Of a stretch of 64,000 bases of DNA, positions 30,488 to 38,579 are shown piece by piece. Position 1 is the first letter of the stretch; every line of letters begins with the position of its first letter. This stretch comes from an uncultured Synergistales bacterium (GTDB lineage Bacteria > Synergistota > Synergistia > Synergistales > Aminobacteriaceae). The translations under genes were made by a program, and so were the position numbers. The notes under the pieces are model-generated. The model did not search any database. It was not told the DNA's origin and saw only the letters and a program-made list of their open reading frames with translations. The stretch is taken from positions 1-64,000 of the forward strand of contig CAJOEM010000006.1 in NCBI GenBank assembly GCA_905233725.1. Direction: 5' to 3'.

Positions 30488-31096
30488 ATGAATCATGAAT
30501 TTAGCGGGCTTGATAATCAGGCTCAAAACAAGAATTTTGTGAGAATCTCGGGACTTGTGCATTTCCTGAGCAACTCGAAAAATAATCATAAATATTTCCC
30601 GTTCGCGCTACGTCACGAGAATATTTATAATAACATGCTGCGAAAAGATTTCCTGAATGTTCGCGTTTTCCCAGAGGATTTGCAAGAGAAAATCAAGGCT
30701 ATGAACGAGAACGATTTCGTCGAATTAACAGGCGTTTTGCGTTCGTCACGAGGCAGCGGTGAATTATATCTTGCGGCTCTCGAAATTAACAAGCTCGACA
30801 AATCCGAAAATTTGCAGCTCGAAAATCAGGTCGAATTATCAGGCTTCGTTCACGTCATCAAAGCACAATCCGAGGGCGAAACCGGCACAGGAAAATACAC
30901 ACGCTTTGCCGTGCGTCAGGAAAATCACGAACTCGACGGTCAGCCACGAAAAGATTTCCTGGTCGTTAGAGTCTACGACGAAGCATTGCGCGCGAAATTG
31001 GCGACAAAATCCGATTCCGAACCAGTCAGCGTAACCGGAACTTTGCGCTCATCAAGAGGCAGCGGCGTAAATTACGTTCGATGCGTAAGTCTATAA
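30488..31096 (+). CDS. Two tandem OB-fold/SSB-like domains, function unknown
   Basis: Internal duplication: VRISGLVHF...FALRHE...KDFLNVRVF...DFVELTGVLRSSRGSGELY and VELSGFVHV...FAVRQE...KDFLVVRVY...PVSVTGTLRSSRGSGVNY. Confidence 0.7.
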   Translation: MNHEFSGLDNQAQNKNFVRISGLVHFLSNSKNNHKYFPFALRHENIYNNMLRKDFLNVRVFPEDLQEKIKAMNENDFVELTGVLRSSRGSGELYLAALEINKLDKSENLQLENQVELSGFVHVIKAQSEGETGTGKYTRFAVRQENHELDGQPRKDFLVVRVYDEALRAKLATKSDSEPVSVTGTLRSSRGSGVNYVRCVSL

Positions 31097-31118
31097 TCAC
31101 GCTATAAATTTCTTTGAC

Positions 31119-32030
31119 ATGGACATGAAAAAACCACGAAAAATTAATACACAAAGCGATATGAACTTAACCGAACTCGCAAGCATGATTCGCGAACAGA
31201 TAGATTTCTTCCCAACGAAAACTCGACGTGTCGCTGAATATATACTCGGCAATTCGTCCGAGATTGCGTTTGACTCGATTAGCGAAACTGCTGAGAAATT
31301 ATCTGTCTCGCGTGCTCAGTTAGTGCGCGTCGCCAGAATGCTGGGATTCCTGGGCTATGCTGACTTGAAAAACACTCTCAAGCGCGAATTATTAACTCAG
31401 GTTTTGCCCGCTTCCGTTGACGTTCAATCCGCGAACGAGAAACAAATCCCGAACGAATTAAGCAGACTTGAACAGGCTAACATCGAAGAAACCTGCAGGA
31501 ATTTAATGCGCAATCAGGACGCAATCGAGCAATTTTGCGAACAAGCTAAAAAATCCGATTGCATTTACTGCATGGGCTGGGGAATTTCGGCAATGCCTGC
31601 TGAATGGTTCTACACTAGATTCTCAGAACTAGGGCTAAAAAGCGTCTTAATGCGCCGCGGCTCTCTGTCTTTAATCGAACAGTCCAGAGGCATCGGCAAA
31701 AAAGACATGCTGGTCGTTTGCGAACTTCCAAGTTACGTACGTGAAGTCACTGAAGCCGTACAGAATATTTTCACAAACAAAGCGTTCGTTACAACTATAA
31801 CCGATACTCCAGCGGCTCCGGTATGTTCGTACTCATCGCAGCAATTCTACGTCAGCGATCATTCACCGTTATTCGGCAGCAGCTTAATCGGCTCTATGTT
31901 CGCAGTCCACGTTTTGACATCAATGCTCGCTAACAGCATGGGCTCTGACGGCAAACGCGCTCTCAAAGCTCAGAAAGCAAATCTCACCGACGAGAGAATA
32001 TATTTCCCGTCATTCAGTCTAAGATATTAA
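31119..32030 (+). CDS. MurR/RpiR family transcriptional regulator
   Basis: HTH_6 IREQIDFFPTKTRRVAEYILGNSSEIAFDSISETAEKLSVSRAQLVRVARMLGFLGYADLK plus SIS domain. Confidence 0.9.
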   Translation: MDMKKPRKINTQSDMNLTELASMIREQIDFFPTKTRRVAEYILGNSSEIAFDSISETAEKLSVSRAQLVRVARMLGFLGYADLKNTLKRELLTQVLPASVDVQSANEKQIPNELSRLEQANIEETCRNLMRNQDAIEQFCEQAKKSDCIYCMGWGISAMPAEWFYTRFSELGLKSVLMRRGSLSLIEQSRGIGKKDMLVVCELPSYVREVTEAVQNIFTNKAFVTTITDTPAAPVCSYSSQQFYVSDHSPLFGSSLIGSMFAVHVLTSMLANSMGSDGKRALKAQKANLTDERIYFPSFSLRY

Positions 32031-32040
32031 TTAATAACAC

Positions 32041-32090
32041 AAAAGCCTTCGCCAAGAATTATTTCTCAATATTTCTCACGAGGGCTTTTT
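32041..32090. terminator. Bidirectional terminator-like hairpin
   Basis: AAAAGCCTTCG...CGAGGGCTTTTT between convergent genes. Confidence 0.8.
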
Positions 32091-32115
32091 AATGCAAAAA
32101 TTCTCACGTGTATAT

Positions 32116-32847
32116 TTACGCGAAATTCCCGGGCTTTACTTCGTTGTCATTCACTTGCAATCCTTTGGGAGCTGCTTCATCGGCGATTAACATTCCGTCA
32201 CGAAATCTCAGAACTCGCTGTGACCATGTCGCTATATCCGGCTCATGCGTAACGAGAATTATCGTTATTCCCTGTGAATGCAGATCCGTGAAAATATTCA
32301 TGATCTCTACCGTAGTTTTCGTGTCAAGATTTCCCGTCGGCTCATCTGCCAAAATTATCGGCGCATTCCCAACTATCGCACGCGCAATCGCAACTCTCTG
32401 TTGTTGTCCACCGCTCATCTGTGACGGCTTGTGATGCAGTCTCTCTCCCAAACCAACACGCTCAAGAGCATTGATCGCAGCTTTACGACGCTGAGAACTT
32501 TTCACGCCACGATAAAGCAGCGGCAATTCGACATTTTCAACTGCGTCAACCCTCGGCAGCAAGTTAAAGCCCTGAAACACAAAGCCCAATTTCTGATTGC
32601 GAATGTCAGCTAACTCGGCTTTATTCTGCGCTTTCACGTTCACGCCATCAAGCTCGTAATTCCCAGACGTAGGCACATCAAGGCAGCCAAGAATATTCAT
32701 CATCGTAGATTTCCCCGAACCAGACGGCCCCATAACGCAAACAAATTCCCCACGCTCAATATTAAACGACACGTTATTCAACGCACGCAACTCAATATCA
32801 CCGGTCTTGTAAATTTTCACAAGATTTTCGATTCGAATTATGCTCAT
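32116..32847 (-). CDS. ABC transporter ATP-binding protein (MacB/LolD type)
   Basis: GPSGSGKSTMMNILGCLDVPTSG, MSGGQQQRVAIARAIV, ADEPTGNLD. Confidence 0.95.
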   Translation of the reverse strand: MSIIRIENLVKIYKTGDIELRALNNVSFNIERGEFVCVMGPSGSGKSTMMNILGCLDVPTSGNYELDGVNVKAQNKAELADIRNQKLGFVFQGFNLLPRVDAVENVELPLLYRGVKSSQRRKAAINALERVGLGERLHHKPSQMSGGQQQRVAIARAIVGNAPIILADEPTGNLDTKTTVEIMNIFTDLHSQGITIILVTHEPDIATWSQRVLRFRDGMLIADEAAPKGLQVNDNEVKPGNFA

Positions 32848-32861
32848 GTTCTGATTTAACT

Positions 32862-34205
32862 TTAACGTGGCGGTCTAGGTCCACGTCCTCCTCCTCCGAG
32901 TAATCCGCTGCTGCGAGATTTATTTCCAGTGTCAACTCCAGCTTGCGCATTGATTACAAGTTCTGTGTTCTCGTGAATTATTCCCCGACGTTCTGATTGT
33001 GCTGGTTTTGATTCAGGCTTTTGTAAATCACGCTCACGATTCTGATTCTGTGCCCGCGGTGGACGTGGTGGACGTGGCGCGCTTGCCTTCTCACTCACTA
33101 ATTCTACCCAGCGACTGTCAGCTACTCCAGTCTCAACTTGAATCGGCGGCATTAACTCTCCGTTGCGGGAAGCCCAGACCAATCCAGAATGCAAAGTCTT
33201 TTTCTGCGTCAAAACCGAACGGTCAAAAGACATATTCGCGATCAAATCTTCAGGCGGCGTAAATCTCAACGCAGCAACAGGAATACGCAGCGCATTCTCG
33301 CACTTGGCTGTCTCAATCGAAACGTTCGCAGTCATTCCGGGTTTGAGCTTGAGTTCATGATTCTCAACGTGTATTATAACCGTGTAAGTTACGACATTAT
33401 CGCTTGTAGCCGGAGCTATTCGAACCTGCACAACTTTCCCCGAAAAAATTTCATCAGGGAATGCGTCAACTCTAAACGTCACATTCTGTCCTTCTTTTAC
33501 TGCGCCAATATCTGCCTCGTCAACTTTCGTCTCAATCTGCATCTTCGTCAAATCCTCGGCTATCTTGAAAAGCGTCGGCGTTTGATAACTAGCTGCAACA
33601 GTCTGTCCTGCGTCAACCTGCCTGTCAATCACAACTCCGTTCACCGGTGAAGTTATGCGCGTGTAATTCAGATTCGTGCGTGCTTTCTCAACAGCTGCTT
33701 TCGCCTGAACAACTCGCGATCTTGCTTCCTGCAGGGCTGCTTTCTTGACTGCAACGTCTGTCTCACTCGTGTCAACTTCACTGCGCGCGATTAATTTGCG
33801 ATTGAACAAGTCACGATTGCGCTTTAATTTTCTCTCGGCATCCTGTAGCGACGCAAGATTACTTTGAACCGTAGCCTGATATACTCCCAACGTAGCTTCC
33901 TGTTCATTCAGCGTGAGTTTCAAGACAGACGGGTCAATCAGCGCGATTAACTGCCCGGACTTCACGACAGAGTTAAAATCTACATAGATTTCCTGAACCG
34001 TGCCAGAAACCTGCGTGCCAATTTCTACGACACTGATCGCGTTTAACTCACCTGTTGCCGTAACTGTTGACGTAATATCTCCGCGTGTCACAATCGATGT
34101 CGTCAAACCGTACTTGACTTTCTCCTCTCGAAAGAAAAACTCCCAAACTCCCCAGCATATTCCAGCCAAAATCACAAGTATAAATAACTTTTTCAACCCA
34201 GGCAT
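32862..34205 (-). CDS. Efflux periplasmic adaptor (HlyD/MacA type)
   Basis: TATGELNAISVVEIGTQVSGTVQEIYVDFNSVVKSGQLIA; ITSPVNGVVIDRQVDAGQTV. Confidence 0.93.
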   Translation of the reverse strand: MPGLKKLFILVILAGICWGVWEFFFREEKVKYGLTTSIVTRGDITSTVTATGELNAISVVEIGTQVSGTVQEIYVDFNSVVKSGQLIALIDPSVLKLTLNEQEATLGVYQATVQSNLASLQDAERKLKRNRDLFNRKLIARSEVDTSETDVAVKKAALQEARSRVVQAKAAVEKARTNLNYTRITSPVNGVVIDRQVDAGQTVAASYQTPTLFKIAEDLTKMQIETKVDEADIGAVKEGQNVTFRVDAFPDEIFSGKVVQVRIAPATSDNVVTYTVIIHVENHELKLKPGMTANVSIETAKCENALRIPVAALRFTPPEDLIANMSFDRSVLTQKKTLHSGLVWASRNGELMPPIQVETGVADSRWVELVSEKASAPRPPRPPRAQNQNRERDLQKPESKPAQSERRGIIHENTELVINAQAGVDTGNKSRSSGLLGGGGRGPRPPR

Positions 34206-35041
34206 TATTTTCCCCCCAAACTTTCCAAAACACTCAGCATATTCTCAGACACGTCAATCTCGTCAGAATTCAATCGCCCAATCGGAATATTCTTGTTCGT
34301 GCCGTGATAGTCGCTGCCGCCAGAAATCAGCAAATCATTCTCACGCGCAATCTTCGCAAGTTCGCTGCACGTGGCAAAATCATATTTCGAGTAATAGCAC
34401 TCAAGTCCTCGCAAGCCATACGAGAGCATATTCGCAAATTCAGCCTCGAAAATTTCACGCGGCGATTCACTCTCGCCCTCGCCACCCAACGGATGCGCCC
34501 AAACAGGAATGCCGCCGGATTTCAAGATCGCGTTAATCACGAATTTTGCCTCAAGACTGTATTCGCGAGTGTGGCACTTGTCTATGAATTTTCGCATCGC
34601 CTCCGAACGATTTGACGCGTAATTCTTCCGAACGAGTAAATTTGCCAAATGCGGCTTGCCTACTCCGGGAATATTCGACAGCTCTTCAAAATCCGAGTCC
34701 GTTATATTAAATCCGAACTTTTCGCGCAAAAATTTCACACGCTTCAGAAATTTCTCGTGACGCAACTCATCGCCCAATCGCAGCGCTTCGACAAAATTCG
34801 CATTATCCGGATCAACACCCAATCCCAGAACATGAATCCGGTTATGCGTGTACAGACACGAAAACTCAATGCCAAAAACAAATCCTTCAACACCACGCAA
34901 CTTCAACGCTCCTGCAATCGTATCATGATCCGTTACGGCAAATCTGCGTATACCAAGTTCGCGAATCTTCCGCAGCAAATTCTCCGGCGAGTCCGTGCCA
35001 TCTGAAGCAGTCGTGTGTAAGTGCAAATCGTAATTACTCAT
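34205..35041 (-). CDS. PHP domain phosphoesterase (nucleotide/oligoribonucleotide phosphatase type)
   Basis: DLHLHTTASDGTDSPENLL, AVTDHDTIAGAL, GGSDYHG. Confidence 0.92.
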   Translation of the reverse strand: MSNYDLHLHTTASDGTDSPENLLRKIRELGIRRFAVTDHDTIAGALKLRGVEGFVFGIEFSCLYTHNRIHVLGLGVDPDNANFVEALRLGDELRHEKFLKRVKFLREKFGFNITDSDFEELSNIPGVGKPHLANLLVRKNYASNRSEAMRKFIDKCHTREYSLEAKFVINAILKSGGIPVWAHPLGGEGESESPREIFEAEFANMLSYGLRGLECYYSKYDFATCSELAKIARENDLLISGGSDYHGTNKNIPIGRLNSDEIDVSENMLSVLESLGGK

Positions 35042-35047
35042 TCTTAA

Positions 35048-36325
35048 TCACTCCCCAAATTCCGGCGGCAAATGTCCCAGAGCTTCGTCCAAATCCGCCC
35101 TCGCAGTCTGCGCATCAAACAGAGCCTGATAATACGCGTAACGTGATGACGCAAGTGTCGAAACTGCATCGCTCAATTCGAGAAAATTCCCAACTCCGAC
35201 TTCGTAACGCCCCTGAGCAAGTTCCAAACTTTCCTCGGCATATTTCACGCTGGCTTGGCTTGATGACGCGCGTTCAGTTGCATTCATGAGAGATAATGCT
35301 GCCGTTCTGACTTCGTGTGTCAAAGTCTGGCGCAAACTTTCGATTTCGGCGTTCGTCTGGTCAAGCTGTCCTCTTGCAGTCTCAATCGCTGCTTCAGTTG
35401 CTCCTCCGTCAATTACAGGAACGTTCAGGCTTAATCCGAGCGTGTATTCTCCGCGTGAACCTGAGCCTTCCGTGTGCGAGTAACTCGTGCCTGCTGAGCC
35501 AGTCAATGTCGGTGAATTTGCTCTTGCTGCGGATTTGATTGCGAGTGTGTTAGCTTTTGCGTCGAATTGCAATTTTCGAAAATCCGGGCGATCTGACAAT
35601 GCGATTGCGATCAAGTCTTCAAGATCATTATCAAGTTTTGGCAGCAATAATTCCGTCGATAATTTTAAATTCAACGGTACCGCGAAATCTTTGCCAATCG
35701 CGACTTTCAAAGCTTCCTGAGAGAGCAAAATATCATTCTCAGCCTTCAGCAGCGAAACCCTCGCACTCGCTAAATCCGCCTGAGCCTTCGTTACGTCAAT
35801 GAACGAACTGTTGCCAACTTCGTACAAACCCTGCGCAGTCTTCAAATGTTCTTCGAGATTCAGCAATTTTTCGCGTTCAACATCACGATTCAGCAATTTC
35901 AGCACGAGATCATAATACGCACGTTTAGCATTTGCCGCTACAGTTACTTTGGTCGATAACTCAGTCTGTAACGCTGCCTGAATCGAATTATTCTGCATCT
36001 GTTTGCGAATCTTGTTCTGAGAATTATCATAAAGCAATTTTGACGCATTCAGCGCGATTGATTCTGTGTTCGAGTTATTGTCCCAGTATTCGTAATCGCC
36101 GGTGTGGCGTGCTGAACCTGTCAAATTAACCGTGACACGATCATTCACTTTCAACGATTCAAGCTGTGCCAGTGAAACCCGAGTCGCTCCTTTAGTACGC
36201 TTAATCGACGGATGATTCTCAAGTGCAAGGCGTAAGCATTCCTGAATCGATAACTCCTGATATTCCTGCCCGAATGCCGGCGAACTTAGCATCACGAGCA
36301 AAAACACTGCAAAAATTCTGCGCAT
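35048..36325 (-). CDS. TolC family outer membrane efflux protein
   Basis: Signal peptide; LSIQECLRLALENHPSIK; two OEP repeats. Confidence 0.93.
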   Translation of the reverse strand: MRRIFAVFLLVMLSSPAFGQEYQELSIQECLRLALENHPSIKRTKGATRVSLAQLESLKVNDRVTVNLTGSARHTGDYEYWDNNSNTESIALNASKLLYDNSQNKIRKQMQNNSIQAALQTELSTKVTVAANAKRAYYDLVLKLLNRDVEREKLLNLEEHLKTAQGLYEVGNSSFIDVTKAQADLASARVSLLKAENDILLSQEALKVAIGKDFAVPLNLKLSTELLLPKLDNDLEDLIAIALSDRPDFRKLQFDAKANTLAIKSAARANSPTLTGSAGTSYSHTEGSGSRGEYTLGLSLNVPVIDGGATEAAIETARGQLDQTNAEIESLRQTLTHEVRTAALSLMNATERASSSQASVKYAEESLELAQGRYEVGVGNFLELSDAVSTLASSRYAYYQALFDAQTARADLDEALGHLPPEFGE

Positions 36326-36406
36326 AAAAATTTCTCAACACCTCCAGAAAATTTATCACGCGAAAATTCTATTCTGAATCTGTGAATATTATGTGAAAGT
36401 CACAAG

Positions 36407-36811
36407 TTATGATTCAAGATTTATAAACACGAATTTGAATCTGCACAGGTCTAAATTTTTCTCGTTCACAATGTCCGCGTCGATATAAAATATTCTCCTG
36501 CCAGCTTTGCGGACTTTCGCCGTACAGATCAATTTCTGAGCATTACGCGCGCCTCGCAAATAATCAACGTGTCCATTCACCGTGACGCCGTTTCCGCCAG
36601 CACTGATAAACGCAACTCCGGACGTATCATCAGCCATCGTGAATAATACTCCGCCGTATGGAATGCCGTACGGATTGAAATGTTCCTCGTGTAATTCAAG
36701 CTCACTGATCGCAACGCCATCGCCGATCTTCACGAATCTGAATCCGGTCTTGCATTCAATATCATTCTTCAACTTTTCCAACGCTTCTTGATTAATAACA
36801 ATCTGTTCCAT
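36407..36811 (-). CDS. PaaI-type hotdog-fold thioesterase
   Basis: HFNPYGIPYGGVLFTMADDTSGVAF; start at 36811 after AGGAGG. Confidence 0.87.
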   Translation of the reverse strand: MEQIVINQEALEKLKNDIECKTGFRFVKIGDGVAISELELHEEHFNPYGIPYGGVLFTMADDTSGVAFISAGGNGVTVNGHVDYLRGARNAQKLICTAKVRKAGRRIFYIDADIVNEKNLDLCRFKFVFINLES

Positions 36812-36827
36812 AGTGTCAGCCTCCTGA

Positions 36828-37607
36828 TTAATTATTCGCAATAAAATTCTCGATTAATTTCCGCGCAATACTAGCTTCGTCGGGGATATTCAGCTTTCGT
36901 ATCGCGTCCTTGTCAAACCAATCTGCTTCGACAATCTCAACGCCATCAGGACGAATTTCTCCGGATTGCCATGAGGCCGTAAATCCCAGCATTAGCGAAT
37001 TTGGGAAGGGCCATGATTGACTGCCGAAATACTTCACGTTTTTCACGCGCAAATTCACTTCTTCATAAACTTCACGACAAACCGCCATCTCAAGCGTCTC
37101 GCCAGGTTCAACAAATCCCGCAATGATGCTAAATCTGTTATTCGAAAACATCGCGTTATGTGCCAAAAGCAATTTCCCCTCACGAACTATTGCTACGATT
37201 ATAGCTGGTGAAATCTGTATGTAAAAAACTTTGCCGCAAGATTCGCATTTACGCCCGTAATCCGAATCACTCGCGCGCAATTCACCGCCACAATGAGAGC
37301 AATACTTCGCTGTACGAAACCAGTTCGCAAACTGCCACGAACCAGACACACTCAGAAAATCCTCCTGACCAAATCTGTGCCAAACTTCACGCAGACTTAT
37401 AAACTCATAATTCTCGAAATTCTCGCCTAAATTCTCAGGCTTCTTCACATCGAGCCAGTGATTCAATCGCTGCCAATTCGCCGGCAAGTCACGTGAATCA
37501 AGAATCACATTCTCACGCGCAATTCGCAAATCTGATTCTAAATCCGATTCCGAAATATCAATCGCATTCTCTCGCAGCAAAATCCGATCTCCAGAAAAAA
37601 TATACAT
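36828..37607 (-). CDS. nudC: NAD(+) diphosphatase (Nudix, zinc ribbon)
   Basis: CSHCGG...CESCG zinc ribbon; GFVEPGETLEMAVCREVYEEVNL Nudix box; SQSWPFPNSLMLGF. Confidence 0.95.
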   Translation of the reverse strand: MYIFSGDRILLRENAIDISESDLESDLRIARENVILDSRDLPANWQRLNHWLDVKKPENLGENFENYEFISLREVWHRFGQEDFLSVSGSWQFANWFRTAKYCSHCGGELRASDSDYGRKCESCGKVFYIQISPAIIVAIVREGKLLLAHNAMFSNNRFSIIAGFVEPGETLEMAVCREVYEEVNLRVKNVKYFGSQSWPFPNSLMLGFTASWQSGEIRPDGVEIVEADWFDKDAIRKLNIPDEASIARKLIENFIANN

Positions 37608-37621
37608 GCAAAACTCCTGTC

Positions 37622-37836
37622 CTTAATCGTGTGTATTTCTCCTAAAATGGTAAAGCTTCGTTTTATTTTATATTAAAATGGCTTGAAATCAAAAACGAAA
37701 TCTGATATAAGTACAAAAAATAATTTTACAGAACGGTCGTTATTTTTCCCGGTAATTTTATTTCTCAAAGTGTTTTATATCACTGGAGTTTGTCGCATAA
37801 GTGGAGAGTCCGTTTACCGCTTTGCGTGTATTGAAA
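37622..37836 (+). repeat. Dispersed AT-rich element, copy 1 (CRISPR-repeat-like 3' end)
   Basis: Near-identical to the reverse complements of copies 2 and 3; ends ...GTCCGTTTACCGCTTTGCGTGTATTGAAA. Confidence 0.85.
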
Positions 37837-37871
37837 TTAACGCGAAAATCACTCGGAGAAAATTATCAATT

Positions 37872-38567
37872 ATGAACGATATTAACACAACAGGTCTAAA
37901 CTCACGCGACGCAAGCGAATTGCTCAGGAAGAATCTAAAAAATAATCCGGACAGTCTGAACGTTACATCAGAAAGTCCGGTCATAGCCAGCGAACTGAAA
38001 CATATTCTCGAAAACGCAAATTACAGCGTAGAAATCACCGATGACGATGGAAAAATTCTATTAATCGCAACCCGTGAAAATGCCGCGACAATTCCAGATA
38101 ATGACGAGCCAGAAAAACCCGAAATTCTCAAGTCCGAACAGATTTCAATCTCAGATTATGCTCCAGATGCCGAATTTGAATCCGAAACCAAAGCCGAACG
38201 CGAACAAATCCCAGCGCAAATCTCCCCAGAAAAATTCCGAACTGCTTACATATTCTCGAACACAAATTTCTCTCGAAACAAAAACTTCGGATTAACATTT
38301 CTGAATCGCAGCTTGCAATCAATCGCGAAACTCGATCACAAACCCGACTTGATCGTGTTATTAAACGAAGCCGTCAAATTAGCTCTATACAACACGTCAT
38401 CATGCGACACGCTGAAATTTCTCGAACGCAATCATACGCGAATACTTGTATCCGGACTTTGCAGCGACAATTTCGGCATAACTGAGACTGTCGGTGCTGG
38501 GATCATTGCTGAACTTGACGAGATATTTTACGAGATTTCCACCTGTGAACGAGTAATTAGCCTGTGA
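37872..38567 (+). CDS. yedF: YedF-like selenium metabolism-type protein (degenerate TusA domain + DsrE-like C-terminus)
   Basis: INTTGLNSRDASELLRKNL aligns with TusA GL.CP.P; C-terminal LDHKPDLIVLLNEAVKLAL...ILVSGLCSDNFGI is typical of YedF. ATG 37872 preferred because the track start 37683 lies inside the repeat. Confidence 0.75.
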   Translation: MNDINTTGLNSRDASELLRKNLKNNPDSLNVTSESPVIASELKHILENANYSVEITDDDGKILLIATRENAATIPDNDEPEKPEILKSEQISISDYAPDAEFESETKAEREQIPAQISPEKFRTAYIFSNTNFSRNKNFGLTFLNRSLQSIAKLDHKPDLIVLLNEAVKLALYNTSSCDTLKFLERNHTRILVSGLCSDNFGITETVGAGIIAELDEIFYEISTCERVISL

Positions 38568-38579
38568 AATTTTCCTGAA

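Noticed and set aside
29833-32030. Possible prophage or integrative island
   Set aside because: No integrase, terminase, capsid or transposase genes anywhere in the window.
37683-37871. N-terminal 63 codons of track ORF 37683-38567 as part of the protein
   Set aside because: This segment is the dispersed element; a similar reading frame appears at 55675-55920 (-) without the downstream domain, and ATG 37872 begins the recognisable YedF homology.
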